Below are positions 6,706-13,572 of a stretch of 64,000 bases of DNA, one piece after another; the stretch's first letter is position 1, and the number at the start of each line of letters is the position of its first letter. The notes beneath the pieces are model-generated. The model searched no databases, had not been told where the DNA came from, and worked only from the letters and a program-made list of their open reading frames with translations. Source of the stretch: Ruminococcaceae bacterium UBA6353 (GTDB lineage Bacteria; Bacillota; Clostridia; Oscillospirales; Acutalibacteraceae). The stretch spans positions 1 to 64,000 of the forward strand of contig DJRT01000004.1 of assembly GCA_002437905.1 (NCBI GenBank). The letters are read 5' to 3'. A program made the position numbers and the translations under genes.

Positions 6706-7140
6706 TCACATGAATATTAACTCGTTATTTACGATTTCGGTTGCCCGATTTCGTATGTTGTTCATCCTGCTGACCCACGCCATTTGGTCAGCGGCTTTCA
6801 GCTGCTCAGTAACACCCTCTAACTCAGCCATCTGCTTTACCAGCCGTTCAAACATTTCCTCAGCCTGTCGGTCAATGGCAGCAAGATAACCGTTTAACTT
6901 ACCGCTGATTTGCAGGATTGATAAAGTCATTCGTTTATTGCGGCGGAGATACTCGTGATGACGCTGTCCCCATATTCCGATAGGTTGGTGTTTTTCTTCC
7001 GACAATTTCAGACAAAGTTCATCTATATCCTCAACGGGTTTGCCGTTGTAGAGAAATAATAACCTTGCTTCATTTAAGCACTTGATAAGCAACCGCCACT
7101 CAAATTCCGATAATTCCAAAAAGCGTTTTTGTTCTTTCAT
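6706..7140 (-). CDS. tnpV: Transposon-encoded protein TnpV
   Basis: A 144-residue, helical, charged protein with the family hallmarks: an FEWRLL segment near the start, a central QPIGIWGQRHHEYLRRNKR stretch and the tail MNNIRNRATEIVNNELIFM. TnpV was first named on Tn4451/Tn4453-type mobilisable elements of clostridia; its molecular role is not established. The gene has an AAAGGAGG ribosome site and diverges from the acetyltransferase gene at 7360. No recombinase is visible in the window, so this may be a remnant or the edge of an element continuing outside. It supports a mobile origin for the block 1-7,900. Confidence 0.83.
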   Translation of the reverse strand: MKEQKRFLELSEFEWRLLIKCLNEARLLFLYNGKPVEDIDELCLKLSEEKHQPIGIWGQRHHEYLRRNKRMTLSILQISGKLNGYLAAIDRQAEEMFERLVKQMAELEGVTEQLKAADQMAWVSRMNNIRNRATEIVNNELIFM

Positions 7141-7212
7141 AGCAAAATCCTCCTTTGCAAGTACATTGTACCGTAAAAGAGGACTTTGTGGAAATGTGCG
7201 TTTAAAACTGAA

Positions 7213-7218
7213 TATAAT
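7213..7218 (+). promoter_or_regulatory. Candidate -10 box before the satA-like gene
   Basis: A perfect TATAAT without a clear -35 box at the usual distance. Transcription from here would give a leader of about 135 bases containing the hairpin at 7266-7303. Confidence 0.4.
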
Positions 7219-7265
7219 TGTACGCTTCCGATGTGTTAATTAAATCCCTTATGAACATCCGCACC

Positions 7266-7307
7266 AAAAATCGGCAAATCTCTGTCGAGATTTGCCGATT
7301 TTTCCTT
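7266..7307 (+). terminator. Long hairpin with T-run in the leader of the satA-like gene
   Basis: Arms of 17 bases, 7266-7282 and 7287-7303, are perfectly complementary around the loop TGTC and are followed by T-rich sequence. Its position between a -10 box and the start codon suggests an attenuator; it could also end transcription arriving from the left. Confidence 0.65.
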
Positions 7308-7359
7308 TTTGCCCGCCACCGTCAGCATTTCAAAGCAGCTATTACAGGAGGGAAACAGC

Positions 7360-7890
7360 ATGGTGGAAATCCGACACATTGATGCGCAGCATAAAGCGGA
7401 TATCAATATACCGAACGAGCCGTTTCCGCTATTCGGGAAAATCGTTCCGGCATACGATGGCACGAAATGGACATACACGCTGTCTTGCTTCCAGCCAGAA
7501 GATATCACCACAATGTGTTTCCCGAACGAAAGCTACGATTATGATTCTATGTCTGACAGCGTATTTCTTGGCGCCTACGACGGCGGGAAATGTGTCGGCC
7601 TGGCAATCCTCCAGCCGGGCTTTTTCCGATATATGTACCTGTATGATCTGAAGGTGAATACGCAGTACCGCCGACAGCATATCGGAAAAAGACTGATTGA
7701 AAAGGCCAAGGAAGCTGCCGTGCAGAATGGCTACCGCGGGCTATACACACAGGGGCAGGACAACAATCCGGGGGCTTGCCTGTTTTATCTGAGCGCCGGT
7801 TTTTCTATCGGCGGGCTTGATACGAATATCTACCGGCACACAAAGCAGGAGGGCAAGGCGGATATTCTCTTCTACGCGGAGGCCGATTGA
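7360..7890 (+). CDS. Streptothricin acetyltransferase-like GNAT
   Basis: A 176-residue protein starting at the ATG behind ACAGGAGGG. Its layout follows streptothricin acetyltransferases (SatA/Sat4): NIPNEPFPLFGKIVP at the N-terminus, WTYTLSCFQ, the acetyl-CoA loop NTQYRRQHIGKRLIEKAK, and TQGQDNNPGACLFY followed by FSIGGLDT. Such enzymes acetylate the beta-lysine of streptothricins and inactivate them. The acidic middle segment present in Sat4 is shorter here, so the substrate may differ. It stands next to tnpV and has a hairpin in its leader, as several mobile resistance genes do. The family is clear; resistance is inferred. Confidence 0.75.
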   Translation: MVEIRHIDAQHKADINIPNEPFPLFGKIVPAYDGTKWTYTLSCFQPEDITTMCFPNESYDYDSMSDSVFLGAYDGGKCVGLAILQPGFFRYMYLYDLKVNTQYRRQHIGKRLIEKAKEAAVQNGYRGLYTQGQDNNPGACLFYLSAGFSIGGLDTNIYRHTKQEGKADILFYAEAD

Positions 7891-7934
7891 CACCCGCCGG
7901 TTTGCCAAAGCACCGAAAACGCGGCAAAAAAAGG

Positions 7935-7963
7935 TAGACATCCACGGAAAAATCTGCTAAGAT
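7935..7963 (+). promoter_or_regulatory. Promoter of the GH99-like gene
   Basis: TAGACA (7935-7940) and TAAGAT (7958-7963), spacer 17 bases, about 50 bases upstream of the ATG at 8011. Confidence 0.6.
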
Positions 7964-8010
7964 GGTGCCGATAGGTTTCGGTGAGCGGAACCGGGAAAGG
8001 ATGAACCGGC

Positions 8011-9114
8011 ATGCAGCAATATGATGTGGCGGCCTATATCTGGCCGGCCTATACCGGCGATGAACCCCGCACGCGTATTTTCTGGGAAAAGGGGATCGGC
8101 GAGTGGCAAACCGTGCAAACAGCCGAAAGCCGGGTGCCCGGCGAGGTGCTCCCGCGGCGCCCTCTGTGGGGCTATCAGAATGAGGCGGACCCCAAAGTGA
8201 TGGAATTCCAAATCCAGCAGGCCGTATCGCACGGCGTCAATACCTTTATCTACGACTGGTATTGGTATGACGGCCGTCCTTTTCTGGAGCAGTGTCTGGA
8301 TCAGGGGTTTCTGCAGGCAGAAAACCGGCAGGAAATGAAATTCTACCTGATGTGGGCCAACCACGACGCCACCTGCCTGTGGGATAAGCGCAACTGCAGC
8401 CTCCATGAGGTGATCTGGAAAGGCAGCGTCCCCCGGGAAGAATTTGATCGGGTCTGCGACCGGGTGATCTCCCAATATTTTGTCCAGCCCAATTATTACA
8501 CGATTGACGGCTGCCCGGTGTTCATGATCTATGATGTGTGCAATCTGATCCGCGGTCTGGGCGGGATCGACGCCACCCGGCAGGCGCTGGACGACTTCCG
8601 GAAAAAGGTCCGCAAAGCGGGCTTCCCCGGTCTGCATCTGCAGCTGACGCTATGGCATGAGAATGCAGTGGATATCAGCGGCGTGGACAGCGGCCGGACC
8701 GGCTCCACAAAGGAGATCGTTCCCCTGCTCGGTTTCGACAGCATGACCCACTATCAGTTCGTCCATTTCACAAACCACGCCCAGACCTATCCGGCGGTTA
8801 TGGACGAGGTAAAGCAGGAGTGGCAGCGGATCGACGAAACCTACGATATCCCCTATTTCCCCCATATTTCTGTGGGCTGGGACAACAATCCCCGGTTTAC
8901 GGACAGCACCTTTCCCATCATGACAGAAACCACACCGGAAAACATCCGGCAGGGCTTCGAGGCGGCACGCACCTATGTGGATACCCACCGGCTGCCGGTG
9001 CCGCTGGTAACGGTGAACAGCTGGAACGAGTGGACGGAAATGAGCTATCTGCTGCCGGACGATGTGAACGGGACCGGCTATCTGGATGCCCTACGGGATG
9101 TATTCATGAAATAA
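8011..9114 (+). CDS. Glycoside hydrolase family 99-like / WbsX domain protein
   Basis: A 367-residue cytosolic protein (no signal peptide). It follows the WbsX/GH99-like pattern: YDVAAYIWPAYTGDEPR at the start, EFQIQQAVSHGVNTFIYDWYWYDGRPFLEQ in the first third, VGWDNNPRF, and the C-terminal VNSWNEWTEMSYLLPDD, which corresponds to the family NxWNEWxE motif with a probable catalytic Glu. These proteins are usually found in polysaccharide loci and act on glycans. Here it stands alone between the mobile block and an ABC exporter with its own promoter and terminator. The polysaccharide is unknown. Family confidence is good; activity is inferred. Confidence 0.8.
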   Translation: MQQYDVAAYIWPAYTGDEPRTRIFWEKGIGEWQTVQTAESRVPGEVLPRRPLWGYQNEADPKVMEFQIQQAVSHGVNTFIYDWYWYDGRPFLEQCLDQGFLQAENRQEMKFYLMWANHDATCLWDKRNCSLHEVIWKGSVPREEFDRVCDRVISQYFVQPNYYTIDGCPVFMIYDVCNLIRGLGGIDATRQALDDFRKKVRKAGFPGLHLQLTLWHENAVDISGVDSGRTGSTKEIVPLLGFDSMTHYQFVHFTNHAQTYPAVMDEVKQEWQRIDETYDIPYFPHISVGWDNNPRFTDSTFPIMTETTPENIRQGFEAARTYVDTHRLPVPLVTVNSWNEWTEMSYLLPDDVNGTGYLDALRDVFMK

Positions 9115-9117
9115 CAG

Positions 9118-9144
9118 GCGGCGGCCTTTCGGCCGCCGCTTTTT
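9118..9144 (+). terminator. Intrinsic terminator after the GH99-like gene
   Basis: GCGGCGGCC (9118-9126) pairs with GGCCGCCGC (9131-9139) around TTTC and is followed by five T. Confidence 0.85.
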
Positions 9145-9169
9145 GCATGTCAAAATAACCGTCCGGGGC

Positions 9170-10900
9170 TTACAGCTTCCACCCGACCGTCTGCTTTTTG
9201 CCGCCGACAAAATCCGCGTAAATGCCCGGTTCGGTGATCAGCTGCTCATGCCGGCCCTGCTGCACGATACGGCCGTGGTCGATCACCAGTATCTGATCGG
9301 CATGGCGCACGGTTTTCAGGCGGTGGGCAATCATAATAATCGTCTTATCCCGCGTCAGTGCCTCAATCGCCTTTTGCAGCCGATCCTCATTTTCGGGATC
9401 CACATTGGCCGTGGCCTCATCCAGAATGACGATGGGGGCATTCTTCAGCATCGCACGCGCAATGGAAATGCGCTGCTTTTCGCCGCCGGAAAGGCTGGCT
9501 CCCCCCTCGCCGATCACGGTATTATAGCCATCCGGCAGGCTTTCGATAAAATCATCGCAGCACGCCGCCCTGGCTGCAGCCACCACCTGTTCGTGGGTAG
9601 CCTCCGGGCACCCGAATTTGATGTTGTTCTCAATGGTATCGGCAAAGAGATAGACATTCTGGAACACCACGCTGATCTGATCCATCAGCGCCTCCAGCGT
9701 ATACGCCTTCACATCGTAGCCACCGATCCTCACGCTGCCGCTGTCGGCATCCCAAAAGCGCGCAATGAGATTGCAGAAGGTGGTTTTGCCGCTGCCGGAG
9801 GGGCCGATCACCGCCGTGGTGGTCTTATCCGGCAGGGTAACGCATATATCCTGCAGGATCGGCTTCTGTTCGTACGAGAAATTGACATGGTCGAACACGA
9901 TATCGTGCTTTTCCGGGGTCAGCTCCCGGCCGTTTTCATCCATGCGGGGCATATCCTCCGTTTCCACCGTGCGGTCGATGGCGGCAGCCGCCAGGCGCAG
10001 CATGGAAACGCCCATGCCGAAGGCCTTGATCTGATTAAACACCAGGAAAGACATCACCAGCACCATTAGGGCATTGGGCAGGCTCATACTGCCGACCGCC
10101 CAAAGCCGTATCGCCGCCAGCATCATGGCGACACCCGCAATCTGCAGCACCGCCTCCTGCAGCGCAGTATAGGGCGTCAGGAGCCTGGCCACCTCCACAT
10201 TGCTGCGGCGGTTGTACTCAATGGCGTCCTGCAGCTTTTTGTCACCCTTACCGGTCAGATTGAAGGACTTGATGACCCCCATGCCCTGAATGACCTCCAG
10301 CACGGCCTCGATCAGCGCGGTCTGCGATTTCTGCGTATCCCCGGCGATCGCCACCGACTTTTTCTCCATTGCGGAGACCGCGCACAGGTACAGCACAATA
10401 CCCGCCAGCACGATGAGGCCGATACGCCAATCAAAGACGAGAATGAAAACCGCAAAGACCGCCGTGGTAATCAGGCCGCCGAGAATGTTCACCAGCACCA
10501 TTGGCACCATGCTCTCGATGCTGCCGACAACCGTTGTGCACACACCGGAGAGCTGGCCGAGGCTATTTTCGTTGAAAAAGCCCATGGGCACGCTTTTCAG
10601 CCGATTGGCGATGGAAATCCGGCGGTCAGCCGCCATAAAGTAGCCGGCATGGGTCTGCAGCATCTTGGAAAAACTAGCGCTGACTGCGCCGCCGAAGATG
10701 GCAACCAGCTCACACCCCAGGGCAAGCCACGCCGTTCCGGCACCCTGCCGGCAGCCTGTCAGGGCAAGCACGACGAAGTAGATTGCCGCCACCTGGAACA
10801 TCTGCAGCACGGCATTCAAAAAGCCCACGGCCACGGATCGGTTGATATTCTTTGTCTCTTTTCCGGCAAAGCGCCAGATCTTACGGAATGCCTCAATCAT
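9170..10900 (-). CDS. ABC exporter half-transporter, subunit B
   Basis: A 576-residue fusion of a six-helix membrane domain (residues about 20-300) and an ATPase domain. Walker A GPSGSGKT is at residues 366-373, the signature LSGGE near 470-474, and Walker B IVILDEA around 490-496. Both nucleotide-site motifs look intact. It begins four bases inside the end of the other half-transporter, so the two probably form a heterodimeric exporter of the type paired in Firmicutes for drugs, peptides or siderophores (YbtP/YbtQ-like order). The upstream TetR gene suggests control by a transported compound. The substrate is unknown. Confidence 0.9.
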   Translation of the reverse strand: MIEAFRKIWRFAGKETKNINRSVAVGFLNAVLQMFQVAAIYFVVLALTGCRQGAGTAWLALGCELVAIFGGAVSASFSKMLQTHAGYFMAADRRISIANRLKSVPMGFFNENSLGQLSGVCTTVVGSIESMVPMVLVNILGGLITTAVFAVFILVFDWRIGLIVLAGIVLYLCAVSAMEKKSVAIAGDTQKSQTALIEAVLEVIQGMGVIKSFNLTGKGDKKLQDAIEYNRRSNVEVARLLTPYTALQEAVLQIAGVAMMLAAIRLWAVGSMSLPNALMVLVMSFLVFNQIKAFGMGVSMLRLAAAAIDRTVETEDMPRMDENGRELTPEKHDIVFDHVNFSYEQKPILQDICVTLPDKTTTAVIGPSGSGKTTFCNLIARFWDADSGSVRIGGYDVKAYTLEALMDQISVVFQNVYLFADTIENNIKFGCPEATHEQVVAAARAACCDDFIESLPDGYNTVIGEGGASLSGGEKQRISIARAMLKNAPIVILDEATANVDPENEDRLQKAIEALTRDKTIIMIAHRLKTVRHADQILVIDHGRIVQQGRHEQLITEPGIYADFVGGKKQTVGWKL

Positions 10901-12639
10901 TCTGCGTCACCATCCTTTGCACCGATATGCGCCTGCCACATATCCCTGTAGAGGGCGCAGTCTTCCAGCAGCGCCCCGTGCGTACCCTGCGCTGCAATGC
11001 GTCCATCCTGTATCACGGCGATATTGTCCGCCCCCGTGATGGTGGACAGCCGGTGGGCAATCACGATCACCGTCTTGTTTTCCACCAGCTTTGCCACCGC
11101 TTTCTGGATGATCGCCTCATTTTCCGGATCTATGTAGGCCGTAGCCTCGTCCAGAATGACGATGGGGGCATCCTTCAGCATCGCGCGGGCAATGGCAATG
11201 CGCTGCCGCTCACCGCCGGAAAGATGCGCACCTCCCCCGCCCACCACGGTATCAAAGCCCTTTTCCAGATCGCCGATAAAGCTATCGCAGCCGGCATTGT
11301 GCGCAGCGGCCTCCACCTCGGCATCGGTCGCATCCCGGCGGCCCATGCGGATATTTTCGCGCACGGTGTCGTCAAACAGGTAGTTATCCTGCGATACAAA
11401 GGCGACCTGATCGTACAGCTCACAGAGGGGAATGTCCTTCAGATCATGGCCGCCCATGGTAATCGTACCGCTTTTCACATCCCAGAAACCTGCAATCAGC
11501 TTGGCCAGTGTCGATTTACCGGAGCCGGAGGGGCCGACGAGCGCTGTCATGCGGTTCTGCGGAATAGCGAGGCTGACGCCGTGCAGGATCTCTGTATCGT
11601 CATGATAGCCGAAGGAGACATCCTGCACCGCGATTGCGTGGTCAGCAAATTCGACGCGCTGCGTGCCATGCTGCTGCTCCTCGGCCTTCAGGATTTCATC
11701 CACCTGCGAAACGGTCGTACCGACCTGCGCCAGCGTATCGATAAAATTGAATGCCGCCACGATCGGCGCGGCCATGCCGAGCGCCAGAACAATGACCGTG
11801 ATAAAGGTTTCGGCTGTGAGCGTACCGTGGCTATAAAACAGCCAGCCGAACGGCAGGATCGTCAGCATCTGCGCCGGGAAAAAGGCATAGGCCATGGACA
11901 TTCCCAGCTGGCTGCGGCGCATCCAATCGTAATAATACTGTGCATTGGCGCGCACCTTATCGGTCAGCTTGGTATACGAAGCCTTGCCCTGGTTGAAGGC
12001 CTTGATCACCTCAATGCCGTTGATGTACTCGATCATGGTGCCGCTCATTTCGGTCGTTGCCCTGACGGCACCCGCATAGTCCTTGGCATAATTGCCCATC
12101 ACCATCATCATGAAAAGAAAAGCGATCGGAAACACCGCAAGGGACAGCAGCGCCAGACGCCAATCCAGCACGAACAGGTAAATGACCGTCAGCACCGGAG
12201 CAACGATGTTCGCCGTCATCTCCGGAAACAGGTGGGCAAGGGTCGTTTCCATGCTGTCCACCTGATCGACGATGATCTCCTTGAGCTTGCCGCTGGAGGT
12301 ATCCATCACCGTGCCAAGCGGCAGGCGGGGCAGCTTGGCCAGGAGCAGCTGCCGGATGGTTTTCAGAATGTGAAAGGTCGCCTTGTGGGAAATGCCGAGC
12401 GCCCCATTATAGAGCACCGTGCGGAGAAGAAATCCGGCCAGCGCCATCAGCAGCCACGGCAGGTAGGCCGCAAAGGCCGTCTCCCCCGCCAGCAGCAAAA
12501 CAATACACTTCGCCGCGGCAAAATAGGGTGCCATGCCGCAGGCCACGCCGATCACGGCCAGAACGACTGCTGTGATCAGCCGGCCGTGCTCCTGCCTGCC
12601 CAGTTCCCAGATCCGCCCGACCGGGCTTTGTTTTTTCAT
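10897..12639 (-). CDS. ABC exporter half-transporter, subunit A
   Basis: A 580-residue protein started at ATG 12637-12639 behind AAAGGAGG. It has an N-terminal six-helix domain with a long coupling region (MIEYINGIEVIKAFNQ), then the ATPase domain with Walker A GPSGSGKST, signature HLSGGERQR and Walker B IVILDEATAYID. The N-terminal SPVGRIWELGRQEHGRLITA resembles exporters of the Irp6/YbtP kind. It is the first gene of the pair and lies 83 bases behind a TetR repressor gene, so the three are likely one unit. The exporter sits in the cytoplasmic membrane; the substrate is unknown. Confidence 0.9.
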   Translation of the reverse strand: MKKQSPVGRIWELGRQEHGRLITAVVLAVIGVACGMAPYFAAAKCIVLLLAGETAFAAYLPWLLMALAGFLLRTVLYNGALGISHKATFHILKTIRQLLLAKLPRLPLGTVMDTSSGKLKEIIVDQVDSMETTLAHLFPEMTANIVAPVLTVIYLFVLDWRLALLSLAVFPIAFLFMMMVMGNYAKDYAGAVRATTEMSGTMIEYINGIEVIKAFNQGKASYTKLTDKVRANAQYYYDWMRRSQLGMSMAYAFFPAQMLTILPFGWLFYSHGTLTAETFITVIVLALGMAAPIVAAFNFIDTLAQVGTTVSQVDEILKAEEQQHGTQRVEFADHAIAVQDVSFGYHDDTEILHGVSLAIPQNRMTALVGPSGSGKSTLAKLIAGFWDVKSGTITMGGHDLKDIPLCELYDQVAFVSQDNYLFDDTVRENIRMGRRDATDAEVEAAAHNAGCDSFIGDLEKGFDTVVGGGGAHLSGGERQRIAIARAMLKDAPIVILDEATAYIDPENEAIIQKAVAKLVENKTVIVIAHRLSTITGADNIAVIQDGRIAAQGTHGALLEDCALYRDMWQAHIGAKDGDAE

Positions 12640-12722
12640 GAATGATTGCCTCCTTTGAATTAGCACTGGCTAACTGCCGTGCCGATGGAAAGGCTGCCGT
12701 CCCGGCAACCTTTTCTCCTGAT

Positions 12723-13349
12723 TTATTCCCCGCCGCTGCCGAAGATCGCCAGAAACCCGGTGCGGTGATAGCGGCTCAGAAGCGCGATATACTCGGATGC
12801 CTCCTCACGGCTCATCCCGTGGCGGATGATCTCGAAAATACTTTCAAACCGCGATGTGGTCACGATATGCAGCAGCTTTTTGGTCAGGGCATCCCCGAAC
12901 CGGCTGGGGTAGCCAACCGCCTCCATGTACTTATCGGTATACTCCACCTCGATGCGCACAAGCTCGTCCACAAAGCGGTGGAACCGCGTGCCATAGGAGG
13001 CATCCAGCAGCAGACGGAATTCATCCAGATGCTCGTACATATACCCGATCAGCTCTGCCGTGCCGCCATCGGCGTACTCCGGCATCTGCTGTGCCTGTTC
13101 ATCGGGCGACATCCGGTGAAACCGCTCCTGGATGTGGATAAACCGCTCGGTCATCTCGCTGAGCACCGGCTCGACGATTGCCGAAAACAGCCCCTCCTTA
13201 TCACCAAAGCGGACATAAATGGAATTGGTGCTGGTATCCGCCGCCGCCGCAATCGTGCGCAGCGAGGCATCCACATAGCCTTTATCCAGAAATTCCTGCT
13301 TGGCGGCGGCAATGATCCGCTCCGCAACACCCTCGATCTGCTTGGCCAT
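12723..13349 (-). CDS. TetR/AcrR family regulator of the ABC exporter
   Basis: A 208-residue repressor with the helix-turn-helix at about residues 10-58 (RIIAAAKQEFLDKGYVDAS, then LRTIAAAADTSTNSIYVRF) and a C-terminal ligand domain. Two copies of the palindrome AACGCCGTT lie between its consensus promoter and its start. It is followed at 83 bases by the two ABC genes, a common arrangement in which the exported compound releases the repressor. Direct evidence for the ligand is absent. It belongs to the chromosomal-GC part of the window, unlike the three TetR genes before 6,600. Confidence 0.92.
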   Translation of the reverse strand: MAKQIEGVAERIIAAAKQEFLDKGYVDASLRTIAAAADTSTNSIYVRFGDKEGLFSAIVEPVLSEMTERFIHIQERFHRMSPDEQAQQMPEYADGGTAELIGYMYEHLDEFRLLLDASYGTRFHRFVDELVRIEVEYTDKYMEAVGYPSRFGDALTKKLLHIVTTSRFESIFEIIRHGMSREEASEYIALLSRYHRTGFLAIFGSGGE

Positions 13350-13368
13350 CGGCTCCCCTCCAATCTGT

Positions 13369-13390
13369 AACGCCGTTTCATAACGCCGTT
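13369..13390. promoter_or_regulatory. Tandem AACGCCGTT operators
   Basis: Two identical nine-base palindromes at 13369-13377 and 13382-13390, repeat distance 13 bases, directly downstream of the TetR promoter. Confidence 0.65.
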
Positions 13391-13393
13391 TTT

Positions 13394-13422
13394 ATTATAT
13401 AGCGGTCATTGGGAAATGTCAA
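13394..13422 (-). promoter_or_regulatory. Promoter of the TetR-ABC unit
   Basis: TTGACA (13417-13422) and TATAAT (13394-13399) on the minus strand with a 17-base spacer. Confidence 0.83.
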
Positions 13423-13474
13423 CACCCGGCGGCAAAAAAATTTGCTCTCTTCCCCACCGCCTGCCGCACGGACA

Positions 13475-13521
13475 AAAAGCAGCCCCCGATGAGAGGCGAA
13501 AACGCCAACCATCGGGGGCTG
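13475..13521 (-). terminator. Terminator of the surface-protein operon
   Basis: CAGCCCCCGATG (13480-13491) pairs with CATCGGGGGCTG (13510-13521); an inner GGCG-AAAA-CGCC stem extends it. A T-run follows on the minus strand. Confidence 0.82.
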
Positions 13522-13572
13522 TCGGTATTTTTCATCCGGTGCCGTTCACGGGCGCACCGGCAGATGGGCGCA

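Noticed and set aside
7250..7381. Leader peptide frame through the hairpin before the satA-like gene
   Set aside because: The ATG lacks a ribosome site and the frame continues past the start of the acetyltransferase; kept only as a remark.
10852..12645. 597-codon frame opposite the ABC transporter gene
   Set aside because: Shadow frame; all ABC motifs are on the minus strand.
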